Positions 8,608 to 18,542 are shown, counted from the stretch's first letter. The stretch: DNA of 64,000 nucleotides from Ascidiaceihabitans sp034111945 (GCA_047626725.1 JBLHSG010000024.1:3476-67475); one strand, 5' to 3'. Numbers and translations are program-made. The notes: a model not told the origin generated them from the sequence alone.

Positions 8608-10284
8608 TTAATCATTCCTTTCTAGGGCCACAGCACGGCACAAACATGATGACGTCACCGACCCATCTGTTTTGGTCAGTGCGATGCGAAGTTGGTCTTC
8701 AAATGTGGCGCGTTCTATCGTTTCATCACGCCGGCGCAGGCATTCGACCAAACCATGCAGCGCCCAGACGTTGCGCGGATGCTGCGCACAACGTTGCAGT
8801 TTGCCGTTCAGACCCAGATCGGTGCGGTACACATCTTCGGCTTCCTCGAAATGCCCTTGTTCCGCCAACAGTGCGGCCAGTGCATGGCGCGGTGGGTGCA
8901 TCCAAGCCCAAGGTTCCGTGTACTCAAGGTTATCATCGCGCCGCACGCTTTCGCGCAGGCTCTCAAACCCTAATGCATGATTGCCTTTGTGGTATTCCAG
9001 TTCGCCGTTCAACATCATTTCACCAACAGCCAGCGTCGCACGCGCGGTGTTGTTAAAGAATTTCCGGTTGTGGGGAATACGCTCAACCGCCGCGTAGAAA
9101 CGACTGCGTTCTTCCTCTGCCGCATCAAAATTCTTCAGGGCTGCATGTGCCACGCCCTTGGCGTAATGATGCATCGCGGTGGACACACAATAAAGCACGG
9201 GATCATCAGGCATCGGCACATCGACAATATCCTGCCAGCGGCCGAACCGCACCAGAACGTGCATTTTCATGGAGTAATAGCCCTCCATCGTGATCGCGAG
9301 CTGTGGGCGGCCTTTGACGCTGAGCACCTCTTTGGACAGGGTGGCGCACATCTGCTCGGCGGCGGCCATCGCTGGTTTGAACTGCCCCAGGTACATGCAG
9401 GCATACATCATCAGATGCAGGTCATGGCAGCGCGCTGTTGTGTAGAAATTAAAAGCGCCCGCGTAATCGACGTACATGTCATCAGCGCGGATCGCCTTTG
9501 CGCTGGCGATCTTGGCCTTTTCGTATTCACCGCACAGAACATAGGTATGCCCCGGCATGTGGTTCATGTGGCCAGCATCGGGGCAAAGTTCGGCCAAACG
9601 ATCGGCGGACCGCATCGCGCGTTCGGGATCATCCGACATTTCGGTTGCATGGATGTGTAAATGCAGGATCGCAGGATGCGGACGCGCCTGTGCGGCATCT
9701 GCCATTGCGATAGAACGTTCGATCACCTCCAACGCCTCAAGAACGTCTGACCCCGTTGCAGGAACGCCGCGTTTTACATCCCACAACTGCCAGGCCGTAC
9801 GTGTCATCATCGCTTCGGCAAACAGCGCAGCGATGTCATGGTCATCCGGGTTTGCAGCATAAAGCACACGCATCGCATCCGCGTAATCGTCATCCCAGCG
9901 GTCAAGTATTGCACCCTCAACGCCATGCGGTTCCTGAAACCGCCTCGACAGGGCCTCAACCAGCGCGTTTTCTACTTTGCTTGCGCTGTGGGCAAAATGT
10001 CGGGCCTGCCCGATGTGATAATGGGCTGTTTTCGTGGCACTGTCAGCCTCGGCCGGACTGAATTGTCGCCAAACATTATTGTAAAACGGGCCGCTGCCAT
10101 AGGCGATGCCCCAATGCGCCATCACACATGCAGGGTCGCTTTCCAAAGCGCGGTGAAAACACTTTACGCCCTCTTCGTGATTGAAACCGTAACACCAGTT
10201 CAGCCCCAAATTGAACCACCGCTGCGCCTCCGCAGTTGTCGTCGAGACCTGTCTTTCGTGATCTCCCAGATCAAATCGATCCAT
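8608..10284 (-). CDS. Large tetratricopeptide-repeat protein of unknown function
   Basis: The 558-residue soluble protein has TPR-like helices throughout, starting with AQRWFNLGLNWCYGFNHEEG and ACVMAHWGIAYGSGP. Conserved-looking HIHATEM and CPDAGHMNHMPGHTYV segments rich in His and Met could bind metal or mediate contact, but no known catalytic motif was recognised. It has no signal peptide. It is the first gene of a two-gene unit, since the PhnD-like gene starts immediately after its stop codon. The function is unknown. Confidence 0.75.
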   Translation of the reverse strand: MDRFDLGDHERQVSTTTAEAQRWFNLGLNWCYGFNHEEGVKCFHRALESDPACVMAHWGIAYGSGPFYNNVWRQFSPAEADSATKTAHYHIGQARHFAHSASKVENALVEALSRRFQEPHGVEGAILDRWDDDYADAMRVLYAANPDDHDIAALFAEAMMTRTAWQLWDVKRGVPATGSDVLEALEVIERSIAMADAAQARPHPAILHLHIHATEMSDDPERAMRSADRLAELCPDAGHMNHMPGHTYVLCGEYEKAKIASAKAIRADDMYVDYAGAFNFYTTARCHDLHLMMYACMYLGQFKPAMAAAEQMCATLSKEVLSVKGRPQLAITMEGYYSMKMHVLVRFGRWQDIVDVPMPDDPVLYCVSTAMHHYAKGVAHAALKNFDAAEEERSRFYAAVERIPHNRKFFNNTARATLAVGEMMLNGELEYHKGNHALGFESLRESVRRDDNLEYTEPWAWMHPPRHALAALLAEQGHFEEAEDVYRTDLGLNGKLQRCAQHPRNVWALHGLVECLRRRDETIERATFEDQLRIALTKTDGSVTSSCLCRAVALERND

Positions 10285-10364
10285 TGTATTTCCAACTGCA
10301 TGTGCACCCTATTCTTTTAATAAAGAGCACTTTCTTAGAGGTAAATTGCGAATTCAGTTCGATG

Positions 10365-10769
10365 CTATTTTCGCTCACATGTGGCCGGTGTCGTAAAAAG
10401 CCCGGAGGCCATAATCGTCGCTGACTGCGATCTTGTGTCGATGATGATTGCAACATCCACGATGAAATTTGAAGCATCGCCGCGTTCCAAAGCAAGCCCG
10501 TGGAATGACACAAACGGGCCTGACGAAACGGTCGCGCCTGTGGGTCCTGTCCAGCAACCAGAGTACGCACACCAGCTAATCGCATCGCGGCTGACGTCGA
10601 TGCTCATCGGTGTGTGCGCGTCGGCAAGTGTGCATTTCCCGTCGCCGCAACTGATCTCAAAATAGGCGTTGGTACAGTGCCAATCACCACCTTCATCGGC
10701 AGATGCAGCCAATGGTATTGAGGCCGCGAATGGCAGGGTGAAACGTAACACCTTGGTCAAAAAACGCAT
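10365..10769 (-). CDS. Small secreted hypothetical protein
   Basis: This 134-residue protein has a clear signal peptide (MRFLTKVLRFTLPFAASIPL, cleavage probably after ASA near residue 24). The mature part contains six Cys residues (DWHC, ISCGDGKC, SWCAYSGC and a C-terminal TCE), which suggests disulfides in the periplasm. No family was recognised. It lies upstream of the TPR gene on the same strand with an 80-base gap, so co-transcription is possible but not shown. Confidence 0.6.
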   Translation of the reverse strand: MRFLTKVLRFTLPFAASIPLAASADEGGDWHCTNAYFEISCGDGKCTLADAHTPMSIDVSRDAISWCAYSGCWTGPTGATVSSGPFVSFHGLALERGDASNFIVDVAIIIDTRSQSATIMASGLFTTPATCERK

Positions 10770-11189
10770 ATTTTATCCCTTAATTATGCCCGCAATTGCA
10801 CAACACTATCGCGACTAAAATACATCCAAGACATAGTCAGATTACATCCAGCACGCGCCGCCATTTTCGAGTATGCGCGAAGAAAAGATTAGCAGTGTAA
10901 CAGTCGACAACAAAGCCACCATTTGCCCGTCCCTAAATTCCGCAACTGTGGTGCACGCTGCCTACCCACACAGTCCGTTTACATGTTCAGGACGTCTTGT
11001 TGATCGACGGTTTCAGGCCATCAAAGCCGCACTTCGCACGTGCCATTGCATAGCCGTGGGCGCACACAGGCCCAGCAACGCCACACCCAATTTTACCTTG
11101 ATTTTTATATGGTTAGCTGCCAGCGGTTATGGCCAAATGGGCGCGCGCCGCCAAACGCGCAGATGCGCATAACTGAAAGTAACCAGAGC
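10770..11189. other. Intergenic region, no convincing gene
   Basis: These 420 bases lie between the divergent secreted-protein and DUF6159 genes. Short open frames are present, but none has both a ribosome site and a protein-like composition. The region probably carries the two divergent promoters. No repeat or RNA gene was recognised. Confidence 0.5.
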
Positions 11190-12101
11190 ATGCTCGAAAA
11201 ACTAAAAACCGCTTGGCGACTGATGGTTATTTGCTGGCGGGTTTTGATGCTCGACAAAGAACTGCTGATTTTCCCGATCCTCAGCGTTGTATCATTGGCC
11301 TTAAGCTTGGGTTTCGTGGTCTGGCCGGTCTACCTCGCGGGGCATCTTGATACGCTTATCGGATGGTTCAGTGACGATCCTGAGGCGGCAAATAATCTGA
11401 CGATGATCGTTGTCACGTACCTTTGCTATGTGTTCACGACCTTTGTTTTGGTCTTTTTCAACACGGCCCTGATTGCGTGCGCACGTATCCGGTTTGCGGG
11501 TGGTGATCCTACGGTCGCCGACGGTTTGCGCGCAGCGGCGTCACGGTTACCGCTGGTGTTTTTCTGGGCCGTTGTGACCGCGACAGTCGGCTTCATTCTG
11601 CAAAAAGCCTCCGAAAAAGCAGGCGGATTGGCGAGCATCATTTTCGGATTTCTAGGGGGCGCATGGACCATCGCTGCGTTTTTCGTGGTGCCCGTTTTGG
11701 TCGCTGACCGCGTCGGCCCGTTTAAGGCGTTAAAAACGTCTGCGTCACTCATTCGCAAAACATGGGGTGAGGCTTTGGTCGCAAACGTCGGGTTTTCTGC
11801 CATCTCTGTCGTGGCGATTATCCCGGCGCTTGTTTTGATAACAATTGGCGCGATGCTGTTCGAAGGTATCCCCGCACTTGCCATCACACTGATTGTTTTT
11901 GCAGTGTTTGTCATCGCGACAACTGCTTTGGTGGTTAGCACGTTGGACGCGATCTTGACCTCGGCACTTTATGTCTATGCCGTGGATGGAAAATTGCCCG
12001 ACCATTTTGACGGGGCTGATCTGGAACACGCCTTTGGCCCGCATGAGCCCGAAACCACCCAACATGTTCCCGACTTCGATGATCATCACGGTGGCAATTG
12101 A
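11190..12101 (+). CDS. DUF6159-type integral membrane protein
   Basis: A 303-residue protein with about six membrane helices and the N-terminal block MVICWRVLMLDKELLIFPIL, which I associate with the DUF6159 family of unknown function. The frame is open further upstream to 11040, but the encoded extension is not protein-like, so ATG 11190 was chosen; ATG 11164 is an alternative and neither has a strong ribosome site. The C terminus is acidic and His-rich (HEPETTQHVPDFDDHH). Confidence 0.7.
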   Translation: MLEKLKTAWRLMVICWRVLMLDKELLIFPILSVVSLALSLGFVVWPVYLAGHLDTLIGWFSDDPEAANNLTMIVVTYLCYVFTTFVLVFFNTALIACARIRFAGGDPTVADGLRAAASRLPLVFFWAVVTATVGFILQKASEKAGGLASIIFGFLGGAWTIAAFFVVPVLVADRVGPFKALKTSASLIRKTWGEALVANVGFSAISVVAIIPALVLITIGAMLFEGIPALAITLIVFAVFVIATTALVVSTLDAILTSALYVYAVDGKLPDHFDGADLEHAFGPHEPETTQHVPDFDDHHGGN

Positions 12102-12169
12102 TTAGGTTTTGGGACGGACACAATGGAAAAGCCGGGCTATGAATACGGCTCGACGTCGTGGTTTGCAGA

Positions 12170-12765
12170 TCAGCTTTTGACGAACGCCAATAAATCAGGA
12201 TGCACAATACCGGGATGCGCTGCGAAAAACCCGTGCGACAGATCCGAATAGGTTTTCAGTGTCCCCTTCGACACGAGATTGATCGCAAGTTCTGCGGAAT
12301 TTGCAATCGGCACAATCTGGTCGTCTTTCCCGTGCAAAACCAGCACAGGTATGGTCAACGATTTGAGGTCATCGGAAAAATCTGTTTCGGAAAACGCCCC
12401 GATGCAATCGTAATGCGCCTGTGCACCACCTATCATGCTCTGACGCCACCAGTCGTTGATCATCCCCTGCTTGACGTCAGCGCCATCACGATTGAAGCCG
12501 TCAGGATTGGCCACGGTCTGCAACATGATCGGGGGCACAGCGCCAAGCAAGGCGGCCTTTGCGATACGACCATTTTCAGCGCGGGCAGCGTAACGTGCGA
12601 CTTCGCCGCCACCAGTCGAATGGCCGATGTGAACCGCATTTTGTAGATCTAGTTGGCCACGAATTCAACGCCATCCTGCGCATATCTGTTCATATCGTTA
12701 CCAGTATCAGTCAGGTCGGACCGTCCGTGGCCACGTCGATCATGCGCGATCACACGATATCCGGC
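12170..12765 (-). pseudogene. Truncated and frameshifted alpha/beta hydrolase (non-heme chloroperoxidase type)
   Basis: The minus strand encodes GYRVIAHDRRGHGRSDLTDT up to EFVAN, where it hits a TAG. One frame away it resumes with LDLQNAVHIGHSTGGGEVAR and continues to ALLGAVPPIMLQT and a normal C terminus (LHGKDDQIVP, SHGFFAAHPGIVH). Together these match the chloroperoxidase-like hydrolase family from about residue 50 onward. The start codon, the HGWP oxyanion segment and the first strands are missing. The remnant begins directly after the stop codon of the glutathione S-transferase gene and in its frame. The frameshift lies near 12650. The gene is almost certainly dead; the intact downstream frame is 12170-12550. 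Confidence 0.85.
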
Positions 12766-13383
12766 CTAAAAAATTGAACTGTCCCCAAAGAACGCGCGGG
12801 CTTTTAGTGTCGCTGGTTTGCTCCTGATCCGGTCAAGCCAACCCAATAGGTGTTCTGCATTTTCCAGCGAAAGACCAAGATGATCGTGAATGTGCAGCCA
12901 TGGGAAAAGCGCAATATCCGCAATGCTGTAGGTGTCGCCGCAGATGTATTGTTTGCCGGATAACTGGTCGTTCAAATAGTCGATTGTACGGTTTGCGATT
13001 GCGCGGTGGTTGGCCAAAGCCTCTGGATTGGGTGTTTTTGCAAAACGCGACCAGTGTTCGATCTGTCCAAAATGCGGCCCTTGAGTCGACGCTTGATAAA
13101 AGAGCCACGCGATCACTTCGTCGTGCTGTTTCACCTCATTCTCCAGCCCCCATCCGGTTTTTTGGGCCAAGCTAAGCAGGATCGAATTGGATTCGGTTTG
13201 ATGCCGGTTTCCATCAAAAAGCACGGGCACTTTTCCCGCAGAATTGATCGCGAGGAAGTCCGGTTTGTGTTGCTCACCCGCTCGAATATTGATCGGAATA
13301 AATTCGAATTCTAGTTCTGTTTCCAAAAGGAAAATCAACACCTTGAGGGTGTTAATGGTGTCGAATCCATACAGTTTTATCAT
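12766..13383 (-). CDS. Glutathione S-transferase family protein
   Basis: This 205-residue cytosolic protein has an N-terminal thioredoxin-like domain (MIKLYGFDTINTLKV; GKVPVLFDGNRHQTESNSIL, containing the cis-Pro and the E-S pair that binds the glutathione gamma-glutamyl group). A helical C-terminal domain carries the usual YICGDTYSIADIALFPWL block. It starts four bases after the last gene of the peptide ABC importer and is probably in that operon. Its last codons run into a deletion junction with a dead hydrolase, so the true C terminus may once have been slightly different. Confidence 0.85.
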   Translation of the reverse strand: MIKLYGFDTINTLKVLIFLLETELEFEFIPINIRAGEQHKPDFLAINSAGKVPVLFDGNRHQTESNSILLSLAQKTGWGLENEVKQHDEVIAWLFYQASTQGPHFGQIEHWSRFAKTPNPEALANHRAIANRTIDYLNDQLSGKQYICGDTYSIADIALFPWLHIHDHLGLSLENAEHLLGWLDRIRSKPATLKARAFFGDSSIF

Positions 13384-13387
13384 AGTT

Positions 13388-15070
13388 TCAGGTCTGCCAT
13401 ACAGTGGGCATCACCGGCGTAAGTTCCAGCAGCGATTTTGTGTAATCCGCCTTTGGCGTTGTATAAAGTGCATGCGTCTCGCCGACCTCTTCGATCTTGC
13501 CATTGCGAAGAACGGCGGTCTCGTCCGCCATTTGTCGTACGACGGCAAGGTTATGGCTGATAAACAAGATCGTCAGGCCAAATTTGACTTGCAGGTCTTT
13601 TAGCAGGTTCAAGATTTCCGCCTGAATCGACACATCCAACGCCGAGGTTGGTTCATCACAAATCAAAAATCGCGGACGGGCCAGCAGGGCGCGCGCGACG
13701 GCAATGCGTTGGCGTTGGCCTCCCGAAAACTGATGCGGGTATTTCGTGATCGCATCGGGCTGCATCCCGACAAGCGATAGCATCGATGCCGCCAGCGTTT
13801 CGCGTTTCTTTGCGTCCTTAACAAACCCGTAGAACCACAAGGGTTCCATCAAAATATCCCCAACCCGATGGCGGGAATTCAGGCTGGAATATGGATCTTG
13901 AAACACCATTTGAACCAATTGGCGTGACGGGTGATGACGGCTGCGCGATTTGCCAAAAGGCAGCGCGGTGTCACCCAAAATCATTGACCCACTGCTGGGG
14001 GTGACCAATCCGGTAATCGCCTTGGCCAGTGTTGATTTGCCCGATCCGCTTTCGCCCACCAGCCCCATAATCGATCCGGGTTTGATGTTTAGCGTGACGC
14101 CGTCCAACGCAACATAGGGCGGCGGTTTGCGAAACAGCGACGTGCGTGGCCCTGCAAATCGCACAGTCAAATCCTGCAACGACAGTCCTGTCAGATCGTG
14201 CTGTTGCCCCTCAAGCAGCCAGTTTTCCGCAAGGTCCCCAATGGTAGGCGCGGTGTTATCCGCATCGGGCACCCGAAAGCGGTCAATTTTGCGATCCAGC
14301 GGTGGCACTGCGTCCATCAGCGCTCGGGTATAGCGATGTGTGGGCGCACCCAAAACCTGCGCTGTGACGCCGGTTTCCATCACGCTCCCTTTGCGCATGA
14401 CGGTGACACGGTCCGCCACTTGCGCGATCACACCGATGTCGTGGGTGATCAGCATAAATGCAATCTGGCGTTCCTTCGCCAAGCGTTGGATCAAGTCGAG
14501 GACCTGCGATTGCACCGCCACATCCAGCGCCGTTGTGGGTTCATCCGCGATAATAAGTTCAGGATCAGTACTGACCGCCAACGCGATCACCACCCGTTGA
14601 CGCATGCCGCCAGAAAACTGATGCGGATAGGCCTTGATCCGCTGGGCGGCGTCCTTGATCCCGATCTCTTCTAACAAATCGACCGCGCGTTTGCGGGCCG
14701 CATTTACGCTGGCATCCGAGTGGGCCTGAATCGTTTCGACCAGCTGATCCTCGATGGTCATCAACGGGTTCAGGCTGGTTTCTGGATCTTGAAAAATCAT
14801 CGAAATGCGATCGCCGCGCACCTTGTGGGCCTGCGCAGGCGTTAGGGTGCGCAAGTCTGTATCGCCCAGTGTCATAGTCCCGTTTGACACAAAACCTGGC
14901 GATTGCAGCAGGCCAATCACAGCTGCGCCAACAGTGGATTTGCCCGCGCCACTCTCCCCGACCAGCCCGTGAATTTCACCTGGCGCAATGGTCATATCGA
15001 CGTCTTCGATGGCGGTAAAATCGCCAAAACGAGAGGGGAATTTAACAGATAAATCTTTGATCGTCAGCAT
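13388..15070 (-). CDS. Peptide-type ABC transporter ATPase, two fused nucleotide-binding domains
   Basis: A 560-residue cytoplasmic protein that fuses DppD-like and DppF-like ATPases. The first Walker A is at residues 38-46 (GESGAGKST), its signature at 151-157 (QFSGGMR) and Walker B near 174. The second Walker A is near 339-347 (GESGSGKST) with signature QFSGGQRQR. It powers import through the permeases encoded directly upstream at 15071 and 15973. The TAA of the permease gene touches this ATG, so translation is coupled. Confidence 0.93.
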   Translation of the reverse strand: MLTIKDLSVKFPSRFGDFTAIEDVDMTIAPGEIHGLVGESGAGKSTVGAAVIGLLQSPGFVSNGTMTLGDTDLRTLTPAQAHKVRGDRISMIFQDPETSLNPLMTIEDQLVETIQAHSDASVNAARKRAVDLLEEIGIKDAAQRIKAYPHQFSGGMRQRVVIALAVSTDPELIIADEPTTALDVAVQSQVLDLIQRLAKERQIAFMLITHDIGVIAQVADRVTVMRKGSVMETGVTAQVLGAPTHRYTRALMDAVPPLDRKIDRFRVPDADNTAPTIGDLAENWLLEGQQHDLTGLSLQDLTVRFAGPRTSLFRKPPPYVALDGVTLNIKPGSIMGLVGESGSGKSTLAKAITGLVTPSSGSMILGDTALPFGKSRSRHHPSRQLVQMVFQDPYSSLNSRHRVGDILMEPLWFYGFVKDAKKRETLAASMLSLVGMQPDAITKYPHQFSGGQRQRIAVARALLARPRFLICDEPTSALDVSIQAEILNLLKDLQVKFGLTILFISHNLAVVRQMADETAVLRNGKIEEVGETHALYTTPKADYTKSLLELTPVMPTVWQT

Positions 15071-15976
15071 TTAGCGCAACCTCGGGTTAAAGACGTCACG
15101 CAGGAAATCGCCAAGGATGTTGATCGACACCACCAGAACCACAAGGAACATCGTGGGGATCCACAAAATCCACCATTCGCCGGACAGCAGAAACTGCATG
15201 CCAATACGGATCAACGTGCCAAGGCTGGGACTGTCGGCGGGCAAACCAATGCCAAGAAACGACAATGTTGCTTCGAGCAGAATGGCCGAGGCCAAATCAA
15301 CGGTCATGATGACCAAAAGTGGCCCAAGGATGTTCGGCAAGATATGCACAAACATCACCCGCAGCGGATGTTGGCCCATCATGACCGCGGCCTGCACGTA
15401 TTCCTTGTTCATCTGCACAAAAGTGGACGCACGCGCAGTCCGGGCAAAGTTCACCCAAAGCGACAGCGCGATCGCCAAGGTCAGCACTGCGACCCGCAAA
15501 TCCTGTTGAATAGCGGCAGGCAAAATGCCCCGCGCGATACCGTCGATCAGCAATGCGGTCAGGATCGCAGGCAACGCCAGTTGCACATCTGCGATACGCA
15601 TAACGATGGCATCAAACCGACCGCCATAATACCCAGCCGCAAGGCCAAGCCCGACGCCAAGACCCGCAGCAATGGTTAACGCAGACAACCCGATGACCAG
15701 CGATAACCGCGCCCCGTACAAAATCGACGAAATCATATCGCGGCCCTGATCGTCTGTTCCCAACAGGAATTTGGGGTTCGCGCCGTCTTGCCACACGGGC
15801 GGCAGCAGTCCGTCAAACAGGCTAAACGACGCCAAATCATAGGGGTTCACCAGCGCGATCCACGGCGCAAACAAAGCCCCTAAAAGGATCACCGCCGCAA
15901 CAATCGCCGCGACAATCGCCGCTGGGGAATGCACGAACAACCACAGCCCTTCGTATCTTTTGACAAAGGCGATCAT
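15071..15976 (-). CDS. Peptide-type ABC transporter permease (DppC-like)
   Basis: This 301-residue inner-membrane permease has about six helices and the DppC-type EAA loop near the C terminus (ATLSFLGIGLPADSPSLGTL). The N-terminal part contains LLGTDDQGRDMISSILYGAR, a hallmark of the DppC subfamily. Its ATG overlaps the stop of the DppB-like gene by four bases (ATGA). Confidence 0.93.
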   Translation of the reverse strand: MIAFVKRYEGLWLFVHSPAAIVAAIVAAVILLGALFAPWIALVNPYDLASFSLFDGLLPPVWQDGANPKFLLGTDDQGRDMISSILYGARLSLVIGLSALTIAAGLGVGLGLAAGYYGGRFDAIVMRIADVQLALPAILTALLIDGIARGILPAAIQQDLRVAVLTLAIALSLWVNFARTARASTFVQMNKEYVQAAVMMGQHPLRVMFVHILPNILGPLLVIMTVDLASAILLEATLSFLGIGLPADSPSLGTLIRIGMQFLLSGEWWILWIPTMFLVVLVVSINILGDFLRDVFNPRLR

Positions 15977-16947
15977 GACACGTCCCTTATGCGCAGACGC
16001 GGGTCAATCGCGACGTAAAGCAGATCAACAACAAGGTTCACCAGCACAAAGAAAAACGCGATCACCACAAGGTAAACACCCATCACAGGGATATCGACAA
16101 AGCGGATCGATTCAAGAAACAACAGCCCCATGCCGGGCCATTGGAACACGCTTTCGGTCACGATGGAAAAGGCGATGACACCGCCAAATTGCAGGCCAAT
16201 GATTGTGATAACCGGCACCATCGTATTGGCGAGGGCGTGTTTGTAATGCAGGCTGCGCATCGGCACGCCGCGCGCCATGGCAAAGCGGATGTAATCAGAC
16301 CGCATGACCTCCATCATCTCTGCGCGAACAAGGCGCATTGTCAGGGTCAATTGGTAAACGCCCAATGTGATCGCCGGCAACAACAGCGCCCGCCACCCAT
16401 CAATCGTGAACAAGGAACTTTCCCAAACGCCAATCTGAACCGTACCACCCCGCCCGAAGGTCGGCAGCCAGCCCAATTGCACGCCAAAGATAAAAATCAA
16501 CATGATCCCAATCACAAAGGTCGGGATCGACACCCCCACAAGGGTGGTCATCAAAATGGCTTGCGTCAGCACGCCGCGCGGCTTTAGCGCCGTGTAAACC
16601 CCGGCAGGCACACCCACCAACAGCGATATGATCAACGCCACAACGCCCAATTCCAACGTCGCGGGAATACGGTTGGCAATCATGTCTGCAACCGGCTGAC
16701 GGGTGCGATAGGAAAACCCGAAATCACCCTGCAACATATCGCCGGTAAAGCGCGCGAATTGATAAACGAACGCATCGTTTAAACCCAATTCTTCACGCAG
16801 CCGTTCTTGATCCGCGACAGAGGTTTCCACCCCCGTCATCTGGGTGATCGGATCCCCCACAAACCTGAACAAGGAAAAGGCCAAAAAGGCGACGGCCAGC
16901 ATCACAAATACGGATTGAACCAACCGTTTCAGGATAAAATATACCAT
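15973..16947 (-). CDS. Peptide-type ABC transporter permease (DppB-like)
   Basis: This 324-residue inner-membrane permease opens with the DppB signature segment (LKRLVQSVFVMLAVAFLAFSL) and ends with the typical VDLLYVAIDPRLRI tail. It pairs with the DppC-like protein to form the translocation channel. The gene follows the binding-protein gene after 23 bases in the same operon. Confidence 0.93.
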   Translation of the reverse strand: MVYFILKRLVQSVFVMLAVAFLAFSLFRFVGDPITQMTGVETSVADQERLREELGLNDAFVYQFARFTGDMLQGDFGFSYRTRQPVADMIANRIPATLELGVVALIISLLVGVPAGVYTALKPRGVLTQAILMTTLVGVSIPTFVIGIMLIFIFGVQLGWLPTFGRGGTVQIGVWESSLFTIDGWRALLLPAITLGVYQLTLTMRLVRAEMMEVMRSDYIRFAMARGVPMRSLHYKHALANTMVPVITIIGLQFGGVIAFSIVTESVFQWPGMGLLFLESIRFVDIPVMGVYLVVIAFFFVLVNLVVDLLYVAIDPRLRIRDVS

Positions 16948-16970
16948 CGCCTATTTGCTCTATTTTCGGA

Positions 16971-18542
16971 TCAATTCACCGTAACCCAACGCAACATAAA
17001 GAAGTTATCGGCACGTTGTGTCAGACCGACATTGTCCTTGGCGGCCCAGATCAATGGCTGAGTGTACAGCGGGATATAGGCGACCTCGTCTTGTGTGATT
17101 GCGACGACTTCATCGACCATTGCCTGACGCGCGGCGGGTTCGATTTCTTGCTGAATAAGCGGTAGCAATTCGTCCACACGCGCATTGGAATAGTTGCCGA
17201 AATTCCACGAGCCCAATTTGCGTTCGTCGTCTTGGCTGTGCAGCAAAAAGCGGATCGGGTGTTCCATGTCGAACGTGCCCGGTGACCAGCCCAACAGGTA
17301 CATGTCGAAATCGTCTTCGCGCAGTTGTGGCCAGTAATCGCGCACAGGACCAGTGCTGAGTTCCGCATTCAAACCAACGGCTGCAAACATGGACGCCGCC
17401 GCACGACACAGGGCTTCGTCGTTGATGTAGCGGTCATTGGTGCATTTCAAACCGAATGAAAATCCATCGGGATACCCTGCCTCGGCCAGCAATTCTTTGG
17501 CGCGGTCAGGATCATACGCAGAGCGATCGCTGTTTGCTTCGGAGAACCCTGAAATACCCATGGGCACCAGCTGGCTTGCCGGTTCGATTTTGCCACGAAA
17601 CAACACACGATCGATGGACGCGATATCAAGCGCATGGGCGGCTGCCAAACGCACGCGTGGGTCGGTGAACGGGTTCGCGTCTGTCACGTCAGATGAATAC
17701 AGCAATGTTTCATGTTCATGGCCAAAGCCGAACATAATCACGCGGGTTTCTTCGCCCTCCAGTACCTTAAACCCATCGCGGCCTTCGACTTGCGCGACGT
17801 CTTGCAATGGGATTGGTTGGATGAAATCGATCTCGCCAGACAAAAGCGCTGCGAGGCCAGTGGCGGAATTGCCGATGGGGGTAAACACGGCCTCGGTGAC
17901 GTTGTGGCCAACGTCGTCCCACCAGTTTTCATTCGGTGTGAGGGTCGTGCGCACGCCTGGATCGCGGCTGGCCAAAGTGAAGGGGCCGGTGCCGTTGACG
18001 TTCATCGTGGCAAAGTTTTCCGCGTCGCGCGCAGGCAATGCTGCGTCGTTGGCCATCGCCCAGTCTTTGTCGAGGATCATGAAGTTCGCGATTGAATCGG
18101 GAAACAGTGGGTTTGGCGCAGAATTGACGAAATCGATCGTGAAATCATCCACGACCCGCACGTCAGTGACAGGTGCAAACCATGACCGCACATCGGCGGC
18201 TTCGTCAGACGCGCGCTGGTAGGAAAACAGCACGTCTTCGGCCGTAAAGGCGGCGCCGTCCTGAAACGTCACATCTTTGCGCAGATTGAAACGCCAACCG
18301 TTTTCGCCCGTCAATGGTTCCCACGATGTGGCCAAGGATGGTTCGATCGACATGCCTTTTCCGCGCCGGACAAGTCCCTCGTAGACATTGTTCAAGAATG
18401 ACAGCACAGGGGCTGAATTTACGGCATGTGGGTCCATCGTTTGTGGGTCCGTATTCGAAGCCCAGCGAAATGTCTCTGCGGATGCGCCCATGGCTGACAT
18501 GGTCAACGCGCCTCCGAGTACGGCCAATTTCAATGTTCTCAT
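16971..18542 (-). CDS. Peptide-type ABC transporter substrate-binding protein (SBP family 5)
   Basis: A 523-residue periplasmic protein with signal peptide MRTLKLAVLGGALTMSAMGA (cleavage near residue 22). The family-5 opening block FRWASNTDPQTMDPHAVNS is followed by the FNLRKDVTFQDGAAFTAEDV signature. It should capture an oligopeptide or related ligand for the importer encoded downstream. With a glutathione S-transferase gene at the end of the operon, glutathione or glutathione conjugates are conceivable ligands, but this is inference. Confidence 0.93.
   Translation of the reverse strand: MRTLKLAVLGGALTMSAMGASAETFRWASNTDPQTMDPHAVNSAPVLSFLNNVYEGLVRRGKGMSIEPSLATSWEPLTGENGWRFNLRKDVTFQDGAAFTAEDVLFSYQRASDEAADVRSWFAPVTDVRVVDDFTIDFVNSAPNPLFPDSIANFMILDKDWAMANDAALPARDAENFATMNVNGTGPFTLASRDPGVRTTLTPNENWWDDVGHNVTEAVFTPIGNSATGLAALLSGEIDFIQPIPLQDVAQVEGRDGFKVLEGEETRVIMFGFGHEHETLLYSSDVTDANPFTDPRVRLAAAHALDIASIDRVLFRGKIEPASQLVPMGISGFSEANSDRSAYDPDRAKELLAEAGYPDGFSFGLKCTNDRYINDEALCRAAASMFAAVGLNAELSTGPVRDYWPQLREDDFDMYLLGWSPGTFDMEHPIRFLLHSQDDERKLGSWNFGNYSNARVDELLPLIQQEIEPAARQAMVDEVVAITQDEVAYIPLYTQPLIWAAKDNVGLTQRADNFFMLRWVTVN

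Noticed and set aside
10873..11172. 99-residue plus-strand frame upstream of the DUF6159 gene
   Set aside because: Composition is not protein-like, no ribosome site is present and it overlaps the likely start region of the real gene.
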